From positions 1,625,705 to 1,687,626 of the forward strand of contig CP070686.1 in assembly GCA_020353055.1 (NCBI GenBank): a DNA stretch of 61,922 bases, given 5' to 3'. This document shows positions 27,225 to 37,832 of this stretch, in pieces. The translations under genes and the position numbers were made by a program. The notes under the pieces were generated by a model. That model saw only the letters and a program-made list of their open reading frames with translations. It was not told the origin of the DNA and searched no databases. The first letter of the stretch is position 1; each line of letters begins with the position of its first letter. The stretch is from Caldifarciminota bacterium. GTDB lineage: Bacteria; Hydrothermota; Tepidihabitantia; SM23-42.

Positions 27225-27458
27225 TAGATGGCTTGAGAGCGCTAGAAAGTCGGAGAGAGGACTGAGAGACTCGCATTTGCGGAGGAAAATGCACGATGCT
27301 GATTTTTCTGTCCAAATATGAAATTTGAGGAAAAATCACAAGGGCTCTTATGTTGTGAAACGGAGAAGGGGCGAACGGTACCGTAGTCTGGATTGAGCCA
27401 TTAGTAGCCCCTTGTGAGCCACGTTGAGTCATCTTTGCTTTTTAACAAGGAGGTGGTC
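27225..27458 (+). promoter_or_regulatory. Long structured 5' leader upstream of bactofilin-like gene
   Basis: No ORF is supported. Pairings seen: GCATTT/AAATGC near 27272-27292; TGATTTTTC (27300-27308) with GAAAAATCA (27330-27338), enclosing CAAAT/ATTTG; TCACAAGGG (27336-27344) with CCCTTGTGA (27409-27417), enclosing GGCTC/GAGCC (27343-27347, 27395-27399) and the self-complementary ACGGTACCGT. The second and third stems share TCA at 27336-27338 and so compete in part. AAGGAGGTGG precedes the start codon. I cannot match a known riboswitch class. It may be a cis-regulatory RNA or a separate small RNA. Confidence 0.4.
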
Positions 27459-28619
27459 ATGAAGAACTTTAGTTGGATTGTATGCCTACTCGTCGTTGCC
27501 GTACTGGCTTCACCTGCCCATGCTCTGCTTGTTAGACGCGGTCAGTCGGTCGAGGTCTCCATCGGTGAGGTAATAGAAGACGACCTCATAGTCTTCGCCA
27601 GTAGCGTGGAAATCAAGGGCGTGGTAACCGGCAATGTATGTGCTTTTGCACAAACCGTCAATGTTTCCGGTGATATTGGAGGTTCGCTCTTTATCGGCGC
27701 CGCCAGTTCAAACATCAATGCAAGCAGCGTGCAAACAATATGGGCTGCTGGGGGTAATTTGAATGTCTCTGGTAAGGTCGACAAAAACGTGATACTCGCC
27801 GGTGGGTCTCTGAACGTAGATGCAGATGCCGGGATTGGTAAAGACCTCCATGCTTATGGCGGTAATTTTGCGGTCAATGGCGAGATCGATGGAGCGATAA
27901 AAGGGGCGGTCGGCAGATTTGTCATGGCCGGGAAGAGCAGCCGCGTAAAGATCAGGGCGGATGAAGCCCGGGTCAAATCGACGGCAGTAATATCGGGCGA
28001 TTTCATCCTGACGAGCGAGAGTCAGCCCAAGATTGATGAGGGTGCTGTAATTACCGGTGAGACGACGATCCGTGAAATAGAACCTGAGGAATCAAGACAA
28101 TTTTTCTTCGCGATCGCACCGCTGTTTGCCCTTCTATTTGGAGTGATTAAGGTTATTATCTGGGTCAGTAAGATCATCGTAGGGATTCTGCTGATTGCTC
28201 TATGCCGGAATTACGTGCGCAGGGTCATGGATACTCTAATTAAGGTACCGTGGAAATCTCTGGGCTTGGGTTTTCTCGGTGTCATAGTGATTCCAGTGGT
28301 GGCGGTGGTTCTGTTTGCGACCCTGATCGGCTATCCGCTCGGCTTGGTTGCAGTTTACGCGTACACGATACTCTTATACGTTTCTTCGTTGTTTGTCGCC
28401 GTTGTGGTCGGCGAGAAGGTCATACAATTGTTCAGGAAAGGCAAAGAAGTTTCGCTGTATCTCTCGTTCATAACTGGTATGCTAATACTCTTGGTTGTCA
28501 GTTTCATTCCGATACTGAATTTTCTGGTCCGCATACTCGTGATTCTCTTTGGCTTTGGTTCAGTCATGCTGGGCACATGGCAGGTGTTGAAGGAGATGCG
28601 CGGGAAGGATTTGATTTAG
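27459..28619 (+). CDS. Bactofilin-like beta-helix protein with C-terminal membrane domain
   Basis: 386 residues from ATG 27459, supported by AAGGAGGTGG and a signal peptide (MKNFSWIVCLLVVAVLASPAHA). Residues about 25-200 are repetitive short strands rich in Gly, Val and Asn (SVEIKGVVTGNVCAFAQTVN; GGSLNVDADAGIGKDLHAYG), the pattern of polymer-forming bactofilin beta-helices but exported. Residues about 225-386 contain four hydrophobic segments (FFFAIAPLFALLFGVIKVII, VPWKSLGLGFLGVIVIPVV, TILLYVSSLFVAVVVG, FITGMLILLVVSFIP). It is probably an inner-membrane protein displaying a beta-helix in the periplasm. The NtrC-type regulator follows after 6 nt. Precise role unknown. Confidence 0.82.
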   Translation: MKNFSWIVCLLVVAVLASPAHALLVRRGQSVEVSIGEVIEDDLIVFASSVEIKGVVTGNVCAFAQTVNVSGDIGGSLFIGAASSNINASSVQTIWAAGGNLNVSGKVDKNVILAGGSLNVDADAGIGKDLHAYGGNFAVNGEIDGAIKGAVGRFVMAGKSSRVKIRADEARVKSTAVISGDFILTSESQPKIDEGAVITGETTIREIEPEESRQFFFAIAPLFALLFGVIKVIIWVSKIIVGILLIALCRNYVRRVMDTLIKVPWKSLGLGFLGVIVIPVVAVVLFATLIGYPLGLVAVYAYTILLYVSSLFVAVVVGEKVIQLFRKGKEVSLYLSFITGMLILLVVSFIPILNFLVRILVILFGFGSVMLGTWQVLKEMRGKDLI

Positions 28620-28625
28620 TAATAT

Positions 28626-29963
28626 ATGCACATTCTTATCGTAGACGACGAAGAATCTCAGCGTGATTTGCTTGCGGGATTTCTTGGTAAGAAAGGTCAC
28701 CAAGTCGAGACTGCGGCTTCGGGTAAAGAAGCAGTCGACATAAATATTCATACCGGCTTTGATCTCGCAATCATGGATCTCAAAATGCCCGAACTCGATG
28801 GGATCGAGACAATGCAAAAGATGAGGGAGATAGATCCTGAGACGTATTTCATAATTCTCACTGGTTACGGTACCGTGGAATCTGCGGTTCAGGCAATGAA
28901 GCAGGGCGCCCACGATTATCTGAACAAACCGGTCAATTTAGATGAGCTCGAATTGATCATCGAACGTATCCATGGAGAATTAGATACCCATCAGGAACTC
29001 GAGATACTACGGGCAGAGATCGACGACAAGTTCAAATCCGATAACTTCATTGCGGAAAGCCCGAAGATGCGTGAGATCTTAAGCCTGATTTCGAGGGTGG
29101 CCCGTTCAGATTCGAACGTATTACTGCTCGGTGAATCGGGCACTGGTAAGGATATGGTTGCGCGTATGATACATAGCGCTAGTCCGCGTCGCAGTAGCCG
29201 TTTTATCGCTATTTCATGCGCTGCACTGCCAGAGACATTGCTTGAAAGCGAACTTTTTGGATACGAAAGGGGTGCCTTCTCAGGAGCGGAAAAAAGGAAA
29301 ATCGGTAAGTTTGAGCTCGCACATAAAGGTACGGTATTCCTCGATGAGATCGGCGAAATACCCGTTAGTACACAGGTAAAATTGCTTCGTGTTCTGCAAG
29401 AGTTCTCTTTCGAAAGACTGGGAGGCAATGCGCCCATTAAGGTTGATGTAAGGCTTATAACTGCGACAAATCAGGATTTGAAGAAAAAGATCACCGACGG
29501 GAGTTTCCGTGAAGACCTTTTCTATCGCTTGAACGTGATTACGATTACACTCCCGCCGTTGAGAGAAAGAAAAGAAGATATCAAATTGCTCGCCGACCAT
29601 TTCGTGGCGAAGTTCGGTAAGAAAAGCACCCGGCAGGTTAGAGGTATTTCAAAAGGCGCGCTCGATAAGATGATGCGTTATGACTGGCCTGGTAATGTAC
29701 GAGAACTCGAGAACGTAATGGAACGGGCAGTTGTTTTATGCCGGAGTGACTGCATCCGCAGCCGGGATTTGCCTCTCGAAGGCAGCGCGATGCAGACAGA
29801 TTTAGGTCGCACATCTCTGGCCGAGATCGAGCGAGAACATATCAACGCTACGCTCGTGCAGACAGATTGGAATTTGTCAGAAGCCGCTGCTCGGTTGGGA
29901 ATACACCGTAATACTCTGCGGCTGAAGATAAAACAATACGGCATCAGGAAGGATGTAAAATAA
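28626..29963 (+). CDS. Sigma-54-dependent NtrC-family response regulator
   Basis: A 445-residue regulator: receiver domain 1-120 (acidic D7/D8, phospho-acceptor D51 in AIMDLKMPELDG, K101), AAA+ domain about 140-375 (Walker A GESGTGKD 169-176, Walker B GTVFLDEIGE), and a Fis-type helix-turn-helix at the end (SEAAARLGIHRNTLRLKIKQ). The sigma-54 contact loop reads GAFSGA (216-221) instead of the usual GAFTGA; a conservative Thr to Ser change. No histidine kinase gene is adjacent. It follows the bactofilin-like gene by 6 nt, suggesting co-transcription and possibly control of envelope genes. The start has no clear ribosome binding site. Confidence 0.93.
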   Translation: MHILIVDDEESQRDLLAGFLGKKGHQVETAASGKEAVDINIHTGFDLAIMDLKMPELDGIETMQKMREIDPETYFIILTGYGTVESAVQAMKQGAHDYLNKPVNLDELELIIERIHGELDTHQELEILRAEIDDKFKSDNFIAESPKMREILSLISRVARSDSNVLLLGESGTGKDMVARMIHSASPRRSSRFIAISCAALPETLLESELFGYERGAFSGAEKRKIGKFELAHKGTVFLDEIGEIPVSTQVKLLRVLQEFSFERLGGNAPIKVDVRLITATNQDLKKKITDGSFREDLFYRLNVITITLPPLRERKEDIKLLADHFVAKFGKKSTRQVRGISKGALDKMMRYDWPGNVRELENVMERAVVLCRSDCIRSRDLPLEGSAMQTDLGRTSLAEIEREHINATLVQTDWNLSEAAARLGIHRNTLRLKIKQYGIRKDVK

Positions 29964-30174
29964 GATAGCTTAAGATATCACAGAGAACAGAAGTGTCAAT
30001 GATCATTTATGTGTTGTGCGGGTTGTGTATGCTGTTCTCGTTGAACGTGAATTTCCGTTGATTCTCAAGCAGTATTCTTCTTTCTTATATTTCAGTATGC
30101 TTCCATGATCTTCATCGCCGTAGTTCAGTAATAAAGTTTATTGATGATCCCACCAGCAACCTGTTTCTGTTTTC

Positions 30175-30202
30175 TTGACATCATCGTGTTTATAACTATA
30201 CT
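30175..30202 (+). promoter_or_regulatory. Predicted promoter of the pyrG-lpt operon (leaderless type)
   Basis: TTGACA (30175-30180), 16-bp spacer, TATACT (30197-30202). ATG 30210 begins 7 nt after the -10, at the expected transcription start. No Shine-Dalgarno sequence. Confidence 0.7.
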
Positions 30203-30206
30203 CTAG

Positions 30207-31813
<1,607 letters not shown>

Positions 31814-31814
<1 letters not shown>

Positions 31815-32446
31815 TGACACTTTTGGCAGAATCTTTGTTTCTATCACTCGTGTGCTGTCTCTATTGGATTTACGGCGATCGACGGCGCTATTTGAAAAAG
31901 CGTGTGGGCAAACAAGCATTCAGAAATGCATATCGTGTTGCACGCAATATTTTCTTCATGCTGAAGAGGGGTGATTTGGAATTGTCCGGCAATATCGGCG
32001 TGCTCAAGGGTGGTTGTGTCCTTTATTCGTTTCATTTTGGAATCTGGGAATTGATGCCCCATGCACTCAGGAAAATGGGTTTCCGGATTGGTGTAATAGT
32101 TAATCGTTATCATGGCGAGAACAGGTCATTTCTTGCAAGATGCGCTGATACTCTGTTGAAGCGCTGGCGTTCCGAGAACGGGGTAAGGATATTCTACAGC
32201 GAGAACGTGTTGGAGATCGTGCGATTTATCAGATCCGGTGGGATCTTCGGGGTGCTCGTGGATGGAAATACGCTATTTCAGAAGCACGAAAAGGCAAGGA
32301 GACTAGCACAGTTGTGTGAGGTGCCGCTTGTTCCCTTTGCCGCCTATCGTTTGGGGAACAGAGGTGTGCTAAGGATCGATTGCAACCTGGTCGGTCTGGT
32401 CCAGACCATGCCTCTTGATTATATGTGGTTCTATAAATCGCGATGA
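31814..32446 (+). CDS. LpxL/HtrB-like lipid A acyltransferase family protein
   Basis: 210 residues. The motif H74-x4-E79 in YSFHFGIWELMP is the catalytic HxxxxE of lysophospholipid/Kdo-lipid A acyltransferases (LpxL/LpxM superfamily). LLADTLL-like helices, GGIFGVLVDGN and VPLVPFAAYRLGNRG match later family blocks. An N-terminal hydrophobic stretch (LAESLFLSLVCCLYWIY) likely anchors it to the inner membrane. It is shorter than E. coli LpxL (about 300), so it may be a compact family member. Translation is coupled to pyrG through TAATG and to lptC through ATGA. Role: adding an acyl chain to lipid A or a related lipid. Confidence 0.8.
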
Positions 32447-32988
32447 GTGGATTAAAGGGGATTTTGCTTTTTTCTTTCATGGCAATTATGCTGCTTACTG
32501 CTTGTGAGAAGAAAGAGATCGAGGAAAGATTGCCCAAAGATATGCCTAAGATTATCCTCGAGAAATTGTGCCTGACCGAGACGAAGAGCGGTCAAAGGTT
32601 ATGGACGCTCAATGCTGACAGGGCAGATGTATACGATGAAATTATCAAGGTTGATGAGGTGACGGTAAGGTTCTATGACGAGAACGAGAAAGAATATTCT
32701 GTTTTAGACGCACCCCGGGGCGAACTCAATACGCGGACCCATAACATTTTCGTTGAAGATAGTGTCTACGTTGTAACAAATGACTCCACAAAGTTGTACA
32801 CCGAGTCACTTTTTTGGCTCAATGATTCAGCGAAGATATTGACGGACGCCTATGTGAAGATAGTGAAAGGCGATGGCACGATAATAGAAGGTAGGGGGTT
32901 GAGGACGGACCCGCGTTTGAGCAGGATAGAAATAATCGGTGAAACAAAGGGTACTTCCCCCATCGTGCTTCCGGATATACGAAAATAA
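32443..32988 (+). CDS. lptC: LPS export protein LptC, lipoprotein form
   Basis: 181 residues. N-terminal hydrophobic segment ends in a lipobox-like MLLTAC (Cys 21), so it is predicted to be a lipoprotein rather than a bitopic protein as in E. coli. The remaining part is a single LptC/OstA-type beta-jellyroll (LTETKSGQRLWTLNADRADV, IIKVDEVTVRFYDENEKEY, LDAPRGELNTRTHNIFVEDS). Bridges the LptB2FG extractor to LptA. ATGA overlap with the acyltransferase gene. Assignment rests on fold pattern and on the lptA and lptB genes downstream. Confidence 0.82.
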   Translation: MSGLKGILLFSFMAIMLLTACEKKEIEERLPKDMPKIILEKLCLTETKSGQRLWTLNADRADVYDEIIKVDEVTVRFYDENEKEYSVLDAPRGELNTRTHNIFVEDSVYVVTNDSTKLYTESLFWLNDSAKILTDAYVKIVKGDGTIIEGRGLRTDPRLSRIEIIGETKGTSPIVLPDIRK

Positions 32989-33037
32989 CATTGAATAACA
33001 TGGATTTCAAAAAAGGCAAAACAGCCAGTGAAGGTAT

Positions 33038-33940
33038 GTGCTGTATATGTTCATTATTTTATTGATAGCATTCACTCCGTTCAGTGCTGACAAAATAGAG
33101 ATCTATAAAGAAGGCGATGAAAGTATTGTTCATCTCATCGGAAACGTTGTAATCGAAGGCGAAGGAACCAAGATTACTTGCTCTGAGGCAAGCATCAGCG
33201 AGACCATGGGGTACGTCAGGCTTATTGATGAGATCAGACTCATGGATAAGAACGGTGTTGTGAGTGCAAAAAGGGCTTTGTACTATTTCAATGAAAATCG
33301 TGGCTACTTGAATGATAGTGTCACCATCGTCACGGCGAATGAGAGGATGCTTTCAGATTCTCTGTACTATGATGGAAAGAGCGATTCGGTTGAAATGTAC
33401 GGTCATGTGCAGATCGAGGATGAAAGAAACAATATGTTCGTCTCAAGTAATAGAGGATGGTATAATCTCGCAAGGGATGAAGGCGTTCTATACGGCAATC
33501 CAGAGCTCAAGATCATACGGGAGGATAAGGATCCAATCACTGTTTATGCTCGTGCTTTCAAGCTCCTTACCCGCGATAATCTTTTTATGGGTTTCGATTC
33601 TGTGCAGGCGATCATTGACAGCATAAGTGTTTTTTGTGATACGTTCTCATACAATTTGAATACGGAACATGGTGAAATGATCAGACCGACGATAAGAGAA
33701 AAGAACAACGAGCTGAAAGGAACCGCCGGTAAATTCAGCTTGAAGGATAAGGAAATGGATTTATTGAGTGTCGTAAATGGTCAATCCATATATCACACGG
33801 AAGAAGGCTCAGAGAATGTGGTTGAGGGGAGTAGCATTGAGATATCATTTCACGAGGGTAAGGCGACAACGATCCGTGTCGAGGGTCAACCTAAGGGGAT
33901 CTTGAATATGCGCAGGAGACAAGAAGATGCTGGTGACTAA
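33038..33940 (+). CDS. lptA: LptA/OstA-family periplasmic LPS-transport protein
   Basis: 300 residues from GTG 33038 (ATG 33047 is an equally plausible start). Signal peptide-like start (FIILLIAFTPFSA), then OstA-type beta repeats: IVHLIGNVVIEGEGTKITCSEASI, SVEMYGHVQIEDERNNMFVSS, VYARAFKLLTRDNLF. It is longer than E. coli LptA (185), resembling the N-terminal OstA portions found in other phyla. It would form the periplasmic bridge between LptC and the outer-membrane LptD, which is not encoded in this window. The 3' end overlaps lptB by 14 nt. Confidence 0.82.
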   Translation: MLYMFIILLIAFTPFSADKIEIYKEGDESIVHLIGNVVIEGEGTKITCSEASISETMGYVRLIDEIRLMDKNGVVSAKRALYYFNENRGYLNDSVTIVTANERMLSDSLYYDGKSDSVEMYGHVQIEDERNNMFVSSNRGWYNLARDEGVLYGNPELKIIREDKDPITVYARAFKLLTRDNLFMGFDSVQAIIDSISVFCDTFSYNLNTEHGEMIRPTIREKNNELKGTAGKFSLKDKEMDLLSVVNGQSIYHTEEGSENVVEGSSIEISFHEGKATTIRVEGQPKGILNMRRRQEDAGD

Positions 33941-34643
33941 AGATTTGACAAAGGCATTCGGCAGACGTATTGTCGTGGACGGCGTCAGTCTGGAAATAAG
34001 CCAGGGCGAAGTGGTGGGCTTGTTAGGGCCAAATGGTGCTGGTAAAACAACCACTTTTAACATGATCGTCGGGCTCCTCAGACCGAAGAGGGGTGACATA
34101 ATCCTTGATGATGCGACGATAACGGATTTGCCTATGTATCAGCGTGCAAGAATGGGTATATCATTCTTGTGCCAGGAGCCGAGTGTTTTCAGAAAGCTGA
34201 AGGTCATCGAGAATTTGATTGCCGTATACGAGGTCGTGGGTATCAAGGGTGCGGATGCTGTAGAAAAAGCCAACAGATTACTGAAGGATTTCAATCTTGA
34301 ACACGTTAAAGACCAAAAAGCATATACCCTATCCGGCGGGGAACGCCGGCGTGTTGAGATCGCCAGATCTCTGATAAACGAACCGAAGTTCCTCCTGCTC
34401 GATGAACCATTTACCGGTATCGATCCTATTGCCCGGGCCGAACTGCAGGAGGTTATCTTGAGAATGAAGAAGAATGATATAGGTGTGCTCATATCCGATC
34501 ATAATGTGAGAGAAACCCTTGAGATAACCGATCGCGCGTATCTTATCTACGATGCGCGTGTTCTGCTGTCGGGTAGCGCGCAGACCTTGATCGATGATCC
34601 GAAAGCGCGCGAATTATATCTAGGCTGGAAGTTCAGGATCTAA
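33927..34643 (+). CDS. lptB: LPS export ABC transporter ATP-binding protein LptB
   Basis: A 238-residue ATPase driving LPS extraction. Walker A GLLGPNGAGKTTTF, Q-loop in SFLCQEPSVF, signature YTLSGGERRRVEIARSL, Walker B FLLLDEPFTGIDPIA, H-loop ISDHNV. The RARMGISFLCQEPSVFRKL segment and the SGSAQTLIDDPKARELYLG tail are typical of LptB rather than of other ABC ATPases. It ends the operon; the permease genes lptF and lptG are not nearby. The next gene is convergent, 41 nt away. Confidence 0.95.
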   Translation: MLVTKDLTKAFGRRIVVDGVSLEISQGEVVGLLGPNGAGKTTTFNMIVGLLRPKRGDIILDDATITDLPMYQRARMGISFLCQEPSVFRKLKVIENLIAVYEVVGIKGADAVEKANRLLKDFNLEHVKDQKAYTLSGGERRRVEIARSLINEPKFLLLDEPFTGIDPIARAELQEVILRMKKNDIGVLISDHNVRETLEITDRAYLIYDARVLLSGSAQTLIDDPKARELYLGWKFRI

Positions 34644-34684
34644 TTACATCAGTAATTCGGCAGAAAAGGCAGATTCCCGCGGTG

Positions 34685-37600
34685 CTACTGTCTTATCAGT
34701 ACTGTCTTCTCTACCTGACGTTTTTCTTTTTTACCGTTTTCTCTCTCGACAGAGAAGCTGACGAAATAAACTCCTGCCGGTAGACGATACCCCGAATCAT
34801 CGCATCCATCCCAGAGTATTGCATAGATACCCGGCTCAAGGTTATCCTGCACAAGCGTACGGACCGCGCGTCCCGCGACATCATACACCCGGAGATGTAC
34901 AAAACTCTGAGCGGCGAGATTATATTTCAGAATAGATCTATCCCTGAATGGATTTGGATGGACGGCTTCCAGCATTGTTTCTGTAGGCAGGTACGCAGGC
35001 AGTTTCGATTCCTCGATGCGAAGATAGTCGGGCCGAAGTGTCGTGTATCTTATGGCAAAGGAATCTGTCACCGGTTTTGCCAGCGTATCGTAAACGTCAT
35101 TCAGAAAATACTGGATCCCAATTGTTTCGCTGCCGTTTTCGATACCGATGGTGTTATCGTACTGCTGCATGGCTGTGAGATACTGAACGATGATCTCACC
35201 ATCGCCGGTTGGCGTGGTGTAGTGTGCCGGGTCAAGCAGAATGATTTCGAAGGTTTCATGGTCTGCACTTGGCCAGTGCTCAACACGGAAATATTCAACG
35301 ATGAAGCGGTGTTCTGTGGCATCGTAATAGTAATAGACATCACTGGGTTGACCCGCGTTACCTGGATCGAGGTCGTCCCAGATGCCGGCGATCATTGCAG
35401 TTGGTCCGTCCATGTTCGGTATCGCACTATTCGAAGGATCGAGGAGAGTTTGGTAACCTAAAGCGACCCATCCGTTTGAGCATATGGCGATGCTGTCATA
35501 GTCGTTTCCGTAGTATCTGAAATTGAACGGGAGCGGAACAACAAGTGTCTGGTCATTACCGAAGTTCAGGGAGATGCCAGGGTTGGCGGTCTGTGTAGAA
35601 TCAATAGATACCCAATCAAAAATCGGTGAGTATTCGTGTGCACCACCCGAATAGTATGCATAGTAATACCCCGTATCCGTGGGCACAAATATGCCGATCC
35701 TGAAGTCAAAAACTAACGTATCGACGTAATAACCTGAATTGATCATGAGCTTCATGTTGACCGCAGTCCCGTAGGGGGTGCTCGAATCAGCGAATATCAC
35801 AAAAGGATCGAGGATATTGGTTGCAGAACTATCCGGACCGATGTGAGGGAAGCTGCCGTTGGAATCAATGAGTGTGATGTACTGCGAGCTAGTCTGAATC
35901 TGCGCGTTGACTGCATCGATGCCGGTGCTGCCGGTATTTCGCAGCGCAACGACGACGGTTGCGCTTTCGGCCGGTTCAAAACTACCATTTCCATTGATGT
36001 CCTCAATGATTACGCTGTCAACCTCCAGAATTGCCGTATGGATAACCGCATTGAAATGGGATACCCATGCAGAGTCATTCTCATCACGGCATGTCAGGTC
36101 GAAGTTGACAAGATGATTATCAGGGGTATCAGGAGAAGCCTGGAATACGTAGCCATCGGCGCCTGTGAAAGCGCTGTCGCCACCAGGGATATTGCCGAAC
36201 GGCTTTACCGAATCGATCATTGTCACGAATGGATCATCTGCGTGTAGAACACCGGTTACATCATTGGCTGTACTATCGCCATGGTTCTTCACCCAGAGCG
36301 GAATGGTGATCTCTTCACCGGGATTTATTACTCCGTCATTGTTGCCACCTGCCGAATCATCTATTTCTGATTTCAGGTAGGCAACGTACCGGTCCGTGGC
36401 AATTACTAACATGTAATCTTCATAGGGTTTGATATTACGCCCGGTCACGGTGACGTGAACTGTATCACCGATAACCATAGGAGCGAGACTGAAATAGGTA
36501 TTTCCATTGATGTCGGATATTTCGGTTTGGTAAAGTGTGGTATCCTGGATTCCCATGACACAGACAAGGGCGCTTTCGACCGGAACAGAATTATGTGCCA
36601 TGGATACACCCACGGTAAAACTTGCGTATCCCATGGTAATCACCGGTGGGTGGGTGACGACCACCGAACAGGGTGTAGCCGTCCATATATTCATCTCGGG
36701 GTCACCCAAGGTTGTGAAGCCGCGGTATTCGCTTGATGAAGAGTATAGAGAATACACGTTCTGACGTCCCGCCTCACAGGCTTCTCCGAATGTGCGTTTT
36801 CCGTCCCGAAAAATCCCGTTGAAGAAACCTTTTGTGACGGCGCTTCTGTAATCCGCATGCCCGGTTACGACGGTCGTCGTCGCAAAGAACCCGGCTCCAC
36901 CGCGGGGATTCGTTGGTGAACCGGTTAAGAGCCATTTTTCTGCCGTGGCGGGATAGGAACTGGTACCGATGGTGCTGCATGTAATCGATAGGACAATGGG
37001 TAGTTTGTTGCCGTTATTGGTAAGGTCGGGGTTGACGTCGAATGGCGACCACCAGTTATTCACTCCGCTGCCGCGATAGAGAACAAAAGCGCGTCCTGCA
37101 TTTACGGACTGAATGATGTCATTTGCGGTGTTGCCGTTCACTCGCGAAAGTGTATCGATCGTGTCGTAGCCGTTGTTACGCATGTAGTCCTTGGCGTGGT
37201 TGATATCGCTCCAGTATATTGAATCGTCATACGGGTCATAAATGTCCTCGCGCACTATTAGACAGGCATCGATGAACCATGTAGAATCGTTCAGGTCCGG
37301 GGTTCTTTCATACAGCAGTAACTTATTGACGACCGTCTGTGCTTCGGTCGTGCTGTGAACCGTCAAACGGCCAGATAAGATGTCGTTGAAAAGATCATTA
37401 TTGATATCGGTGTAGTAATTGTCGGTGCTCACATCCATTATCCCAAAAGGTAGGTAATTTGGAGCACCGACCAGCAGGAGAAATTCCGGAGGTATTTGCC
37501 AGTTATTGTATGCATCCACTATGTAATTACGGATTGAATCTGCAGTATGTCCTGTCTCTGATAGTTTAACGGTTTTGGTTTGCATTCCCTTTTTGTGCTT

Positions 37601-37726
37601 CCATGTAGCAAGGGGTTGAATCGCGTCGCAGAAATTGTCATGGGTGACGATTAGATATCTGGCACCCAGGTCTTGGGCAAATATCGTGCTCCAAATAAGT
37701 ACGGAGAGTAAAATTGCTTTTTTCAT
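34685..37726 (-). CDS. Secreted C25 (gingipain-like) family protein, catalytic His replaced
   Basis: 1013 residues from ATG 37726 (MKKAILLSVLIWSTIFAQ signal peptide). Residues about 22-380 match the C25 peptidase fold (GARYLIVTHDNF, EFLLLVGAPNYLP, DILSGRLTV). C250 in LPIVLSITC occupies the nucleophile position, but the His motif G-H-G of gingipains reads G-S220-G in LYRGSGVNNWW. Next come CARDB-like beta domains (NNDGVINPGEEITIPLWVKN; NGNGSFEPAESATVVV), a beta-rich region with YYGNDYDSIAICSNGWVALG, and a C-terminal FlgD-Ig/type-IX-like sorting domain (LRVYDVAGRAVRTLV, GVYFVSF). Probably exported and surface-anchored. Activity without the His is doubtful. It is a paralogue of the next gene. 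Confidence 0.88.
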   Translation of the reverse strand: MKKAILLSVLIWSTIFAQDLGARYLIVTHDNFCDAIQPLATWKHKKGMQTKTVKLSETGHTADSIRNYIVDAYNNWQIPPEFLLLVGAPNYLPFGIMDVSTDNYYTDINNDLFNDILSGRLTVHSTTEAQTVVNKLLLYERTPDLNDSTWFIDACLIVREDIYDPYDDSIYWSDINHAKDYMRNNGYDTIDTLSRVNGNTANDIIQSVNAGRAFVLYRGSGVNNWWSPFDVNPDLTNNGNKLPIVLSITCSTIGTSSYPATAEKWLLTGSPTNPRGGAGFFATTTVVTGHADYRSAVTKGFFNGIFRDGKRTFGEACEAGRQNVYSLYSSSSEYRGFTTLGDPEMNIWTATPCSVVVTHPPVITMGYASFTVGVSMAHNSVPVESALVCVMGIQDTTLYQTEISDINGNTYFSLAPMVIGDTVHVTVTGRNIKPYEDYMLVIATDRYVAYLKSEIDDSAGGNNDGVINPGEEITIPLWVKNHGDSTANDVTGVLHADDPFVTMIDSVKPFGNIPGGDSAFTGADGYVFQASPDTPDNHLVNFDLTCRDENDSAWVSHFNAVIHTAILEVDSVIIEDINGNGSFEPAESATVVVALRNTGSTGIDAVNAQIQTSSQYITLIDSNGSFPHIGPDSSATNILDPFVIFADSSTPYGTAVNMKLMINSGYYVDTLVFDFRIGIFVPTDTGYYYAYYSGGAHEYSPIFDWVSIDSTQTANPGISLNFGNDQTLVVPLPFNFRYYGNDYDSIAICSNGWVALGYQTLLDPSNSAIPNMDGPTAMIAGIWDDLDPGNAGQPSDVYYYYDATEHRFIVEYFRVEHWPSADHETFEIILLDPAHYTTPTGDGEIIVQYLTAMQQYDNTIGIENGSETIGIQYFLNDVYDTLAKPVTDSFAIRYTTLRPDYLRIEESKLPAYLPTETMLEAVHPNPFRDRSILKYNLAAQSFVHLRVYDVAGRAVRTLVQDNLEPGIYAILWDGCDDSGYRLPAGVYFVSFSVERENGKKEKRQVEKTVLIRQ

Positions 37727-37734
37727 GATGATAT

Positions 37735-37762
37735 ATATTATATATAATGGGAACGATTGCAA
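37735..37762 (-). promoter_or_regulatory. Predicted promoter of first C25-like gene (leaderless type)
   Basis: TTGCAA (37762-37757), 16-bp spacer, TAATAT (37740-37735), then 8 nt to ATG 37726. The -10 lies in an AT alternating tract, so the exact hexamer is uncertain. Confidence 0.45.
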
Positions 37763-37832
37763 GACTCACATGCCGGCACGATCGACCGAAATTCTGCAAA
37801 TAATGGAGTTGCGCGGATCCAGGAGTGCAGTT

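Noticed and set aside
34642-34657. AATTAC-ATCA-GTAATT hairpin after lptB as terminator
   Set aside because: Only 6 AT-rich base pairs and no T run; too weak to call.
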